Source of the DNA: Kappaphycus alvarezii
Taxonomy: Eukaryota; Rhodophyta; Florideophyceae; Gigartinales; Solieriaceae
Assembly (NCBI GenBank): GCA_002205965.3
Contig: NADL03000624.1
Coordinates: forward strand, 496,001 to 560,000
Reading direction: 5' to 3'
Length of the DNA: 64,000 bases
The notes beneath the pieces are model-generated. The model was not told the DNA's origin and did not search any database. It saw only the letters and a list, made by a program, of their open reading frames with translations. Numbering within the stretch: the first letter of the stretch is position 1; the number at the start of each line of letters is the position of its first letter. Both the position numbers and the translations under genes were made by a program. Shown piece by piece: positions 20,780 to 31,649 of this stretch.

Positions 20780-22508
20780 CTATGCATTCACAACAGAGGC
20801 AGAACCACCTTCGTAGGTGTGGCCGTGGAACCGAGAGCTACTTGCGACACTCGCAGTCCCATGATTGCTGCTTCCAACTGTGCTTGCTTTCACCTCACCT
20901 GCCTCCACTCCTCTGTTCAACCCCACCCCACCCATTAATAACAGTTGATCTCTACTCGCGCTCGGCTCCTCCGGCACTACCCGTTCTTTCTTCCGTCCTA
21001 CCAAAAACACAACTAAAACGGTCGCAAACAACACTCCTAACCCGCCTGCAACCCCTGCTACAACTAAGCCCGTTTTTGGCACCCGACTCACTGCTTCCTG
21101 CACCGCCTCATTCTCCGCTTCCTGTACTGCGTCTTCCACTCCGTCATCATTCAATGTAGCACTCCCTCCGCCAACCGCTACCCCAACAACACTCCCATTC
21201 GTTATCTCTCTCACCCATTCAAAGTATCTTCCAACCCTTGTATAAATTCCTGGTAGCCCTTCTCTTGCACACCCAATGCCCCCACTCACCACCCCCACCT
21301 GTACGTAACCAGACTCCGGGTCCCGAACCACAACCGGGCCTCCACTATCTCCGTAGCAAGTATCCCCCCACAGTCTCCATCCAGGAACCCGACACACAAA
21401 TGTCCTTTTCCTGTCAATGACCTTGCGAATTCCGACGCACCCCATCGGACGAACGCCTTGACGCACTCTCGAAACCCAACAACCGGCATATCACCTGCAA
21501 CAGCTGTCTCACAGGTCCTCCCACCCATCCCTCCGCAATCTGTCCATATCCACTCGCCCTAACGAACCGCCCATCGTCTGGGCCTTCGATCCTCGTATTC
21601 AGTGATACTGCATTACCAGCAACAATTCGCTCCGATACTCGCACTACAGCAATGTCGTGCTCCTCCAATAATCCATCTGTTGACAGTGTGTATTCAGGAT
21701 GTGCGATAAACTCCGCTACCTGATACAAAGTGCCACTCTCTGTGGTATCTCCATTAACATGAGCCCGCCCGCCCACTCGCACCTGGCAATGCGCCGCCGT
21801 CAAAATCCAGTAGTCGCCAATCACCGTGCCAGAACAGGCTCCAGCTGATGATCGGATGGATGCCATATATCCACGTATGGTAGGATCTGTGACTGATGTA
21901 CCCGCCACCACATGGAATTCGGGTGAGTTAAAGGATTGCATAGGCTGAGGCTGCACACGTGGAGAACTGCCCGTTGAAGGAGGTTGAGCTTCTGAAGAAG
22001 GGGGAGACGTTCAGGACAAGGGACGGTTGGGATTGAAAAATGTACATCACATCGAGGACGCAGTCTTGTTTTGGGGAGGAGGTGCGGGTGACAAATGTAA
22101 AGTCAGAGTCAATTGGAAGTTCGATATTTTCAGTTTGGAAAGAAAAGAAGCCGTAGACGAAGTGGTAGGTGGTCGCAGAGGCATTTAGCGTAGAGTATTG
22201 AGGAAGGTAAGGAGGAGGCCCGGAAAAGTTAGAGGATGACCAGGTGTTGTAAGAGAGGCTGGGAATAATTAGAAAGTCGACGGCGACATCAGAGGATGAA
22301 GGGAGGAGAGACCAAAGGAGACGAAGCAAGGGCATCTTTGGGTTTTGGGATCGGGAAGGATTTGATTGGTGCCAGATGGTATGCAGTCGGGAATAACATC
22401 GAAAAGGATTCGGTTTTCGATTGAGAGTTTGTGGGGAGGATGAGAATGATTTTGAAGTGAGTAGCTCAGTTGAAAAAGAAATGGGAGAAGAAGATAGATT
22501 ACGAGCAT
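20780..22508 (-). pseudogene. Secreted S1 (trypsin-like) peptidase with C-terminal membrane anchor, frameshifted
   Basis: The likely start is the ATG at 22508, which opens a signal-peptide-like MLVIYLLLPFLFQLSYSLQ. A Ser-rich extracellular region follows (frame change near 22300), then the S1 domain from VVAGTSVTDPTIRGYMASI (about 21915). WILTAAHC (His, about 21790) and EEHDIAVVRV (Asp, about 21650) share one frame. After two single-base frame changes around 21490 and 21455, [13 protein letters not shown] (Ser, about 21350) follows. C-terminal to the domain are an acidic linker and [20 protein letters not shown] (about 21040), a transmembrane segment followed by RKK and a Ser/Gly-rich cytoplasmic tail. 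It is the only gene here not linked to a transposon. All three triad residues remain, so either decay is recent or the assembly has base errors. The substrate is unknown. Confidence 0.8.
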
Positions 22509-23719
22509 GGTGATGGAGAACTGGCCTCCCGCTAGGTGCGGGGCCTTGGGAAGGTGACACAGCAATACGAGGAGGGGTGGGAAAGAATTCGGGAGGAAGG
22601 GGAAGGGTTGAGAAAAGTGGAGGGGGTAAGAGTAAGGAGGGAACCTCGAGGCATAGTTGTCTGCAGTGGATGTCGGATACGAGGGCGGTTGTTGGGGCAA
22701 GGATTTGTGCGAGCTGATTGTGGTATAGTAAGCCAGTGATGACAGTGGGAATAAAAGCACAACCGTAGTCGGGCCCGTGCTGGAGTTTCTGTTTTTTGGC
22801 TTGAGGATTGAAATGAGCCCGTGGTGGGCCTTTGGGTAGCGGGCGATTGAATTACATAGGGGCGCTTGAGTACAAGACATGGAGGTTAGAGGTGTGCTAG
22901 GGTTGAGGCAAATTGGCTGGGACAGGCTGTCTTTTTGAGCGCACGGCAAGGCCGAAATGCTAAACGATGTAAGTGACAGGGACTCTTTAGGTGGTTGAGA
23001 GGTGGTGCAGCGAAATGAAAGCGGTGTTGCTGTTGTTTAGAGTCAGAAAGGGAGAGAGGTTTGAGAAATGCATGCAGATTGTAATTACGTGGATACATGC
23101 ACCCTTCCCTTGTATCCCTTCTGTTCTTTTGATGACTAGGGCTTTAGGTATCAATATTGCGATGAACAATTCGCAAATGAAGGTGTTAGATGCCATACAT
23201 ATCTGAATCCCTATGCAGAAGTGAAGTGAATCTTGCAAGACTTGATGTCGAAACAGCTGGACGTCAGAATGATGGGTTTGCCAGTAACTGTCCATGGTGG
23301 ACGCTAGATCCAACGACTGTCCCGAAAGAGGGTCGGCATCATCTACAAAGCAAGTAGCCATTAGCTCTATGTTTCAGTGATTTCACGACATGTAGACATC
23401 GAGATAACAGAGCAACATGTAACGAAGTCCCTCATCCAATTAGAGTTCTTCCCTGAAACAGCGGTCTGCGTGCGCGTACGAAAGGGGATATTTTGGGGGA
23501 ATTTTTATTGGTCGGTTGCATCTACGCCGCTGGGAGTACGAAATGATCATGTTCTTGATGGAAACACTTCAGTACTGTACTGTACTGTACAAATCTGAAT
23601 GGTACCGTACTGTACAAATCTGAATGGTACCGTACTGTACGTCGCGTCGCCCGGCTTCACCTGGCCCGGAATAAGGATAAATTGTGCCTTTTCGGAGAGG
23701 CCAGAGAAATTCAACCTGG
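22509..23719. other. Unassigned spacer upstream of the peptidase gene
   Basis: The long minus-strand ORFs near 22.5-22.9 kb are Pro/Ser-rich and lack recognisable domains; promoter elements for the peptidase should lie here. A cluster of TACTGTAC words with a tandemly duplicated CAAATCTGAATGGTACCG unit is at 23575-23640. Confidence 0.3.
23575..23640. repeat. TACTGTAC cluster with a duplicated unit
   Basis: TACTGTACTGTACTGTAC is followed by two copies of a unit that ends CAAATCTGAATGGTACCG and is bordered by CGTACTGTAC. Confidence 0.75.
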
Positions 23720-23721
23720 TA

Positions 23722-23832
23722 CACGTGGCCGACGTGGACCACCCGGTTAGCTCTTAGCTGGCAATATAGTCGGATACTGCAGCGCACACCCTTTCATACC
23801 GCACTGATGCCCTAAAGTTCTCCCCCATGCTT
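23722..23832 (+). mobile_element. Orphan 3' tail of a family B non-LTR element
   Basis: It matches the tails at 57152-57248 and 63428-63524: ACGTGGCCGACGTGGACCAC, then CCCGGTTAGCTCTTAGCT, then a GATGCC(A/C)TAAAGTT end. Only about 110 bp remain, so it is a severely 5'-truncated copy. Confidence 0.75.
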
Positions 23833-25142
23833 CAAGTGTAAGCTTACGCTACAGTAGGATACCTTCTCTGTAGAAACGAAAGGTCACGGCTACGGTATGT
23901 GGGCCTTCAAGGAACGAGCCGTGAAGCTTTGGGCCGCAAGTTTCGGCCGACCCAACATGTACCAATTCGTCCACAATACCCTGGCAGCCGAAGACATCCA
24001 CACAGCCGACCGCTGCTTTGATTTCGCTACTCAGCCTCCTGCCAGTTTCTAGTCCACGCACCGAACCCTTCCCTGCAAACATCCTACCTTTCCTCTCTGC
24101 TACCAATACACGCGCGCCTACCTGCAGTATCCAAATCGCGTCCCCTTTGAAGCCGCCAAGCTTTCGCAGGCTTGGCAAATTGCAACGGTTGCAGCGGGGC
24201 GTCCCTCGCAGGGACAAGATTCTGGACGTGGACTGCATAATTGCTCGAGGCGCAATGAATATCCACGGCCGAACACCATTGCCAGTCCGAGTTTATGGAA
24301 TTCAAACCCTTTAGCGCACCTTCCCCGGCGATAGGTCTCTTTCTCCACTAGTTCCCCCAGCAGGTGGAACGCAAATGCTACACCTTTACGGGAATTGCTG
24401 ACAGCGATCAAATCAGCTCCGTCAGCTCAGCAGGCAATCCTTCGTTTTTGAGTCTGTAACGTCCGGTCCACCGTTGCACACAGGGCCAGCTGGCTCTAAG
24501 TGTAACTGTTGGTGGTCCTAAACGAGGAGCAGGGGTCATTGAAGCGGCTGTTGTCATCCTTGAGCTGGATGCTGCACTCAAATTCAGCACTGCAATGTTC
24601 CCTGCTCTTCGTATACCCCCCTGTCTATACCACCTGCACCTCTCCAGCGGAGGACAGAGGGAATCCCAACCTCCCACTCGCGATCCGTGTTACCGCCACT
24701 TCCTCCCATAGCAGCCGAGGAGTCATTCGCCTCAATTCCCCTCTTCAAAAATCCCCTACTCTAGCCCTCGTTTGTCCGCCCATGCTTCCATGAGGAAGCT
24801 ACGCCCCCTCACTCCCCGCACTCGTCGCCCCAACTCACATACGCACAGCATGTTCTATGGTGCATTCGCCGCCTCCAATATCCCTCTGTATCCTTGACCT
24901 TCCATGCGTGCGCACGAGGCCTCCTTGTCAGGACTGCCGTCGCTATACTTCGCCTCCCGCCCGTCGTTATCATCCCCAGTTTGGGCTATTGCCTACATGC
25001 AGCGGCCTCAGCTCTCTGCCCCCTCCGCTTTCTTCAGCCTCTCGATTTTTGAATAACCGAATATTTCGTTAGTATCGCGACCACCCGCCGTATACATTAC
25101 AGTATCATACAGTACTGTACAGTACAGAATAGTACCGTACTG
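23833..25142. other. Unassigned interval with one possible small gene
   Basis: The minus-strand ORF 23849-24238 (130 aa) has balanced composition (AIWILQVGARVLVAERKGR, then VGCVDVFGCQGIVDELVHVG). It may be a real or decayed coding exon, but I cannot assign a family. The 24.4-25.07 kb part is C-rich without recognisable protein. A GTAC-rich palindromic cluster (25095-25145) immediately precedes gypsy 1. Confidence 0.3.
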
Positions 25143-25147
25143 TGTAT

Positions 25148-25429
25148 TGATGGGAGGGGAAGGAGGTAATTGGAGGAAGACAGGACACAGGTGCAGGTTT
25201 AGGAGCTGGGAGGGGTCACAGGGTGACGCTACGTCCTAACTGCCCAGCCGACTCGGATGCTACCTATATAACCGACACCCGAGCGGTCTGTGGCTGAGAG
25301 TTGTCCTTGACCATAAAATAATTAAAAACTACGAGGTAAAAAGATAGAAAGTACAGTAGGTTACCCTAAAAATTCGTCATAGATAGTACTAGAAACACAT
25401 AAAATCACCTCCAGCAACTGTCACCAACA
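25148..25429 (-). repeat. 3' LTR of gypsy 1 (282 bp)
   Basis: The plus-strand ends are TGATGGGAGG and CACCAACA. A TATATAA box lies at about 25264-25270 on the plus strand. It lacks the 33-bp insertion found in the other LTR; the empty site is at about 25305. Confidence 0.9.
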
Positions 25430-26035
25430 CCAACGCGTCTCCAAACTGCAACCCGGGTACAGTATACAGTAAGCTCGATGAACTCAAGGTAGAGATCGGC
25501 CGACCCTTGCACATACTTGCGCACCCCCCAACCGCAACACACTCATTTCCCTTTCTTGCCGGCAACCAAGCACCAAGCCACCAACTCTTGAAGCCTTGTA
25601 CTCCCAGAAGCTTCCATCTCCTCCCATGTACCGCCTTCGCCTCGAAGCTCAGTGTTGATTAAGGTCAGACAAAGCCTCCGCGACTGACCTATCAACTGAG
25701 CGTGTAGAGGCGAAGGAATCCGGTGGTATCGTCGTCCCAAAATCCCCTGCGGATTAGTAGTATGGCACATATGAAACAGAACGCGGTTAGGGGAAAGCCG
25801 GAAGGTGGTCGGAGCAAAGAACAATTGTGCGCAGAACTGAGCTTGGGAACCAATGGTGCAGTTGAGGAGTGCGGGGTGAGAGAATAACACCTTGCGCGGG
25901 TTAAGAAGGCCTGATTCAGGCTTTCTCGCTCGAGAAGCAAATTAAGATTCCATTGGGGTGCCTATTACTCATCAAAACAGGGAAGCATAGAGAAGCACTA
26001 ATACAACAGATGAAGCGGTAAATATCATGACTCAA
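25430..26035 (-). other. 3' untranslated region of gypsy 1
   Basis: This is about 600 bp between the integrase end and the 3' LTR. The 115-residue minus ORF in it (25543-25890) has no recognisable family. Confidence 0.45.
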
Positions 26036-27105
26036 TCAAGTGCTCCTAGGCCTCAGGTGGCTCGAGCGCAAGACAAAAGGAACTAGTCTGCTCGCGTGGA
26101 TGGCGCAGCGGGAATGATGACCCCCGTATGAGATGAGCCAGTATCGAGGATGAGCAACCTTCCAAACGCGACAAGGCCCGTAATAGAGAGAACGGAGGGT
26201 AGGCCACTTAGCGGTCGACGTTAACGCCTGGCCATGCGTCACCAGCACCCAATCCGGCACGTTGAACATAGAAGGCTCTGTAGAGGTGGTGTCACCCATT
26301 ATATGCATCCGTTCCTCTCAACGCTGAGCTCGAAAGGCAGAGGATGCCAGAAGTTCCATCTTGCGATGTGTATCGAAAGCGCAGTCCATCAACGCGACGG
26401 GTTCAGATGGACTCATGCGTGGAACTACTCCGAACATCAGTTCGAAGGGCGAAGCTCCAGCGGAAAGGCAACGGCGGCGGTATCCGTACAAAACACGGGG
26501 CAAACTTTCTTCCCAATCTATCCCTTGGCCGACGACCATCTTTTTCGCCGCGGTTTTGATGGATCTTACCATCCTTTCGGCTCTACCATTAGACATGGGA
26601 GCATACGCGAGAACGGTGGTCCAGGTAATTCCATGTTTCTTCATTAAGTCAGCGACGGCGGCAGCTGTGAAGCAACCACCGTTGTCGGAGATAATTGTCT
26701 TCGGGGGACCAAAAGGGTGCATAACTTCACTCTCGATGAACTGGGAGAAAGTTGAAGCCGACGAGTTTGTGGTGGCAACTGCGATTGGCGAACTTGTCAA
26801 TTGCTCGACGGCGATAAGCAGATAATTCTTTCCGGAGTTTGATATCGGTAGAGGTCCCGCGAAATTGATCGAATAAGTTTCGAAGATATTCGTCAATGGG
26901 ACATTCAAAGTCGTGCGGTACGGCGGAAAGAGCCTCGTCTTCTAGCAACCCCCGCAACTTTTCACGTAGTTGTGAATGTCTTGGTGCATCTGCGGTCATC
27001 AATAACGGTCTACAACTAATTTCTTCGTCATCTCCTTATCCCGATGTCCGATATTGTCGTGAAAGATCTTCAATATCGCGACCCTATCGTTCATAAACGG
27101 TACAG
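26036..27105 (-). pseudogene. Gypsy 1 integrase
   Basis: It inserts the cDNA copy into host DNA. From right to left it reads FETYSINFAGPLPISNSGKN, KTIISDNGGCF (second Asp), APMSNGRAERMVRSI (Glu) and a C-terminal FNVPDWVLVTHGQ / YYGPCRVWKV barrel-like region at 26040-26250. The first catalytic Asp, present as SMDFAGPF in gypsy 2, is Asn here (INFAGP). One frame change lies near 26900 and a stop near 26320, so this copy would be inactive. No chromodomain is visible. Confidence 0.85.
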
Positions 27106-27398
27106 ATCTTAGCCCGTTTCTCGTTCGTCTAAGAAGCTTTTCTTCCACATCATGAAGTTTTTAGATATGCGCTTGACAGAACGACGCTTCTCTTCATCAT
27201 CAACTCGGATCTTTAAACCTTGCAAATGACATGCGACGTCGAGGAGGAAAGGCTCGATTGTGGGATTCTCTTCGGTAGCGGCAGAATCCAGAGCCACAAC
27301 TAAGTCTCCTTCATCAGATCCAGAGGCAAGAGACAGACCGGCAGGTACTACACGGGAGAGGAAGTCAGCTGCTCCGTTGCCCGCACCTGGCCTGTACT

Positions 27399-28700
27399 CT
27401 ACCTCGAATTCATACTCCGCAATGAAGTGCATCCATCGCGCCAGCCTTCCGTGAATGTAGTTTTTCTTGAAGGCATAACGAAGGGCTTGATGGTCGGTAA
27501 TAAGGTCTCCGTCGATAACAGATACACTCTGAATTTCCTTAAAGCGAAAATGATAGCGAGAGCCTCCCTCTCGCAGGCGGAATAGTTACGCTCTGCTGAG
27601 TTCATCGTCCGACTTGCGTACTGAACAGGATGAATGTTGCCATCTTCCTTTTTCTGGGCCAGGAATGCCCCAACGGCGACATTAGAAGCGTCGGTTTCCA
27701 CGATGAAGGTGGAATCAAAGTCCGGGAAGGCATGCACCGGCGGAGAAGTAAGTTTCTCTTTCAGAGTTTCAAAGGCGGCAGTCATCTCTTCAGTCCATTC
27801 GAATTTCTTATCACCCGAAGTTGCTGCGTGTAGGGCAGCAGATATTCCGGCAAAGTACTTGATGAAATGACGATAATACCCGGCAAGGCGAAGAAAGCTA
27901 CGCAACTCCGTTGAGTTGGTAGGAACGGGGGCCCTTTTCATGGCATTAATCTTCTCGTCGTGGACGCGGACTCCACGCTTGTCTACGAAGTGAACGAGCA
28001 GCTTTACGCTTGGCATAGCAAACGCGCATTTTGTAATCTTGAGTTTAAGTCCTGCGTCCCCGACTGCCTTGAAAACGACAGCTAAGTGATCAATATGCTC
28101 CTCCATCGAGTTGGAGAAGATTACGAAATCATCCCGATAGACACGAACGAAGGGAATGTCTTTCAACACGTAATAAATCATGCGCTTGAATGTAAAAGGC
28201 GCGTTCATTAGACCAAATGGCATCACCTCGAACTTGAAGGTACCAAAACGGCTGACGAACGTAGTCATCTCCTTACACTCTTCGGCCATGCGGATTTGCC
28301 AAAATCCCGCAAACAAATCAAGGGTGGTGAAGATAGAGCTTCCCTTTTTGTTGTCGAAGATCTCCTCTATCTTAGGTAGTGGCCAACGATACGCCTTCAT
28401 TTTGCGGTTTAGAGTGCGATAATCCACGCAAAAACGAGGCCTACCATCCTTCTTCGTCACGATAACTACTGGGAACGACCAAGCCGACGAAGCTGGGGTG
28501 ATGATCCCAGCATCTAGTATGTTGTCGATTACTCGACGGGCGATTTAGTTGTGTCGAGGCGACAGTCGCCGAGCCCTGTGGTAGATGGGAGTAGGGTCCT
28601 TCATTTCAAAGGAATGCTTCGTCGGCACGGCTGCAGGACATAGCTCGTCTATAGTCCAGGCGAAGATTCCCGTGTCGCGAAGCAAATCGTTTATCTCTCC
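27399..28700 (-). pseudogene. Gypsy 1 reverse transcriptase and RNase H
   Basis: The domain starts SSAWSFPVVIVTKKDGRPRF (about 28440-28500). It continues with FCVDYRTLNRKM, SSIFTTLDLFAGFWQIRM (motif A), FEVMPFGLMNAPFTFKRM (motif B), VYRDDFVIFS (the Y-x-D-D box) and KLLVHFVDKRGVRV. RNase H begins FIVETDASNVAVGAF, with NYSACEREALAIIFALRKFR before a frameshift near 27470. The 353-residue ORF (27399-28460) is uninterrupted through the polymerase, so the RT is the best preserved part. Confidence 0.9.
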
Positions 28701-28976
28701 TTGCGTTTCTTCTTCAAATGAGCGAGTCGAGCTCTCAGAGCATCACGAATTTTTTCCTTCTTTTCTTCTTCGTCAGTGGTACTTTCTTCACTGGTAGGAT
28801 CTCCACTCGATCCGTAAGAGTTGTAGTCGCGGATAGCCAGGATCAGTTCATCCGAAGACCCGACTAGTCCGGACCGGCTTTCGAATCAGAAGTAAAATCT
28901 TCTCTGGGAGTCCCTATCTCTTCCTTTCGAACAGTTTCTTCTCGGTAGACTTGCCAGGCTCGAGCGGGAGCACAAA

Positions 28977-29445
28977 TTATTCGGAACCAATGGTTAAACG
29001 GACGTTACGCGCCCCGAAATCCATATTCGCACCCATATATATGAGCGTAGGGAGGCCTGTTATTATGTCGAAAGGAGACTTCTCGATGACGAGGAAATCT
29101 AGTCTCACGGCTTGGTCCCCGAAGGTCGTCGGGACCTTGACCATCGAACATAAACAGGAAGAGCTGTCACCCTTCGCGACAGTTATCCTCTTAGACGTGT
29201 AGTTCGGCGAAAGGTAAAGACGTCTAGACAAATCAGCTGACGTGACGTCCGGTACGGCTCCGGAGTCTAGTAGAGCCCAGACCTCGGTACCGTAAACTTT
29301 GAGTTGAACCAGCCGTATTAAACGAGGACCCGAGTTTGAAACGACTGCGATGCGTGAAATAGACTGTTTCCCCAACAAACGGCACATCGTTTTGGTAGCT
29401 CCTTCTGCATCTCCACGAAGAAGGTGACCGAATATCAAACCGCAA
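28977..29445 (-). pseudogene. Gypsy 1 aspartic protease
   Basis: VYGTEVWALLDSGAVPDVTS carries the D-S-G-A active site (about 29250-29300). FLVIEKSPFDIITGLPTL is the usual flap-end and I-x-G-x-P stretch. It cleaves Gag-Pol in the particle. It is in the same frame as the RT but separated by stops between 28700 and 28977. Confidence 0.82.
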
Positions 29446-29474
29446 TTTGCGTTTGCAAGCTCGGAAACGACGTC

Positions 29475-30676
29475 TTATTTTCCTACGTATTCCTGCAGCT
29501 TATTTGAGTTCTTCTTCCCGCGGTTATATTTCTTCGCGTTCTTATTACGGCTAACGATTCGAAATTCTTCCGGGGGTAGGGCTGGGCCCGGCTGCATACC
29601 GCGAGCGTGGGGACTAGTTACGAGGCGAGAGATCGGAATGCCTCCATGATTGTCCTGACGGGGCTGTTTGGGAAGTGCCTCTCCGTCGGCGTTTCTTGTC
29701 GCGACATTCACTCCTTCATCTTGCGAGGAGTCGGTTTCGGACGAGTCTTCTCGGAGGACATTCACTCGGTCACTTTCTTCCCCGTCTTCGTTCTTCTTGG
29801 CGGGGGCTTCTTCTCTAATCGCCGCCCTTCTTCCACCGGACCAGCACGTAGCATCTGAGTGACCCATCATTCCACAAAGGGAACAGCGGGTATTGCGATG
29901 CGGGTTCTTCTGGCAATTCATTGCGTTATGGCCAAGCTCGTTGCAGTAAGAGCATTGGCGGACCTTATTATTTTTCCTAGGGCCTGACAATGGTCAAAGC
30001 CCCGCCGTCTTCCCGTAGTCTTCTTCAGAAAAAGAGTCAACTTCGAGGGGTCTTCGCTAGAGCGTCCAGCTTGTCTTCGATGTTCCTAGACCTCGAATCC
30101 GGGCGAACCAGCAATTTTGCCGGCGGAACTTCAGCGGTACGGGCCGAAGGACGAGCAAACGCTACAAGATTAGGTGAAAAACCTTCAGAGCCTTGAAGAT
30201 CCCCGGATAATCTTTGGGTCCCCGTAATGCCAAGAACTGCTGCAGCTCCTTGTGTCGACAGGCAGCAGTGCGAAGAAGTCCGAACCTGGCGATTTTGTCG
30301 ATCCCCGCCTTCTCGTAGAGGCGTTCAATTTCCCCCAAAGAACTAAGAATTTCTTCTAGCTCAAGCACAACTTCTAGAGCTTGGCGGATGACGTCCTCCG
30401 GGTCCTCGTCCTTCGCGAAATGCTCGAGAAACTTCTGTTTGACCTCGGCGTAGTTTCTCGCTTTGGGGACGAGCTCATCATTCGACGAAAACGCATCGTA
30501 ATAGAAGTCGAACGCTGCGCCGTCTAGGTATGCGAGGAGAGTAAGCGCTTTATCCTCGTCGGGTTTGGATGCCATCGCGACATTCCAAAGAAAAAGAAGA
30601 GTTTTCGCACGTCGCTCGTGCCGTCGAACACGACCGCACTGGTGTTGGGAGTATCTGCCCTCCACAAGAGTAACAT
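29475..30676 (-). pseudogene. Gypsy 1 gag with two zinc knuckles
   Basis: The ATG at 30676-30674 uses the last LTR base and opens MLLLWRADTPNTSAVVFDG. After a frame change come ALTLLAYLDGAAFDFYYDAF and EVKQKFLEHFAKDEDPEDV, the retrotransposon gag core. The 29475-29990 part has CSYCNELGHNAMNC and CSLCGMMGHSDATC, two C-x2-C-x4-H-x4-C knuckles that bind RNA. Frameshifts near 30590 and 30165 break it. Confidence 0.82.
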
Positions 30677-30996
30677 AATGGGAGGGGAAGTAGGTAATTT
30701 GTAGAAGACAGTACATAAGTGTAGGTTTAGGAGCGGGGAGGGGTCGCAAGGTGACGCTACCTCCTCCTAACTGCCCAGCCGACTCGGATTCTATCTATAT
30801 AACAGATAACCGAGCGGTCTGTGGCTGAGAGTTGTCGGTACAGTAGTGTACTTACTGTACACTACTGTCCTTGACCATAAAAACAATTAAAAACTACGAT
30901 GTAAAAAGATAGAAAGTACAGTAGGTTACCCTAAAAATTCGTCATAGATAGTACTAGAAACACATGAAAATCACATTCCAGAAACTGTCACCAACA
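30676..30996 (-). repeat. 5' LTR of gypsy 1 (321 bp)
   Basis: It is homologous to 25148-25429. The plus-strand start is TAATGGGAGG (one base differs from the partner) and it ends CACCAACA. It contains an extra palindromic segment at 30837-30869. Confidence 0.9.
30837..30869. repeat. 33-bp palindromic insertion in one LTR
   Basis: The inserted 30 bp (30837-30866) are nearly all one inverted repeat (AGTAGTGTAC, TTAC loop region, GTACACTACT). They are followed by GTC (30867-30869), which repeats the GTC just before the insertion (30834-30836). The partner LTR has a single GTC and no insert. Confidence 0.9.
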
Positions 30997-31001
30997 TGTA
31001 T

Positions 31002-31645
31002 CACTGTATCAGAGAAGGTACACAGTCATGAAGCTGTTTGTGGACAGGCCATTTCCAACGTGCACTCGCTGTTTTTCTCAATGGCCCGTAATTTCGTAGC
31101 AATTTTAAATAGTGCAAAATATTTGTACTCGCTACAGTTGTCTGCGATAATCATGAACATATGCATATAGTGAGTCTTGTAGTGTAACCAACTACCTGTA
31201 TGGTTCAGGGGTTTGAACACATTTGAGACCGTATGCCCCGAAAAATGCGCTCAAATGTGCCGCATTCTTTAGGAATGACGAGTAAAGAGTTCTGAAGCGT
31301 TATTTTAAATGGACGCAGCGTTTGATATTCGTAAGCCGGCAAAGTTGTGCGTGCACCCGTGAGTATTAGTCGCGACTGGTGTATAGTACGAGACTGTCAG
31401 CCGTTGGCGATGATGGTGTCTCAGTCTGACTTCACCAGAGCGTCGTGTCGCAGCCGCGTTTACTCAGTTGGGGCAGTGGTGGGTGCGCTAAGGAAGCGGC
31501 GTCGCTTCGCATTGCAGTAAGCGTTCTCAAACACAGGTGTGTTGCTATTCCTGGTGTCGAGAGTAGAACGCGAGCTCGTCGAGCACGACGGCATTTTGCA
31601 GCACAGCAATCGCATATCAAAAAGCTGATTTTCTTTTAACTTCCA
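31002..31645. other. Unassigned spacer with a short hairpin
   Basis: A 10-bp inverted repeat (CACATTTGAG ... CTCAAATGTG) lies at about 31219-31260 and could be part of a transposon end, but no partner was found. No gene is recognised. Confidence 0.3.
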
Positions 31646-31649
31646 TTCC

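Larger units (their letters stand above)
25148..30996 (-). mobile_element. Gypsy 1: complete Ty3/gypsy LTR retrotransposon (5.85 kb)
   Basis: Two LTRs (25148-25429 and 30676-30996) enclose gag, protease, RT, RNase H and integrase in that order on the minus strand; integrase after RT is the Ty3/gypsy order. A perfect 5-bp target duplication TGTAT flanks it (25143-25147 and 30997-31001). LTR copies differ clearly by substitutions plus a 33-bp insertion, so the element is not recent. All ORFs carry at least one break. Confidence 0.92.

Noticed and set aside
22269-22949. 226-residue minus-strand ORF as a separate gene
   Set aside because: Only its last part, from the ATG at 22508, resembles a signal peptide that fits the peptidase; the rest is Pro/Ser-rich without features.
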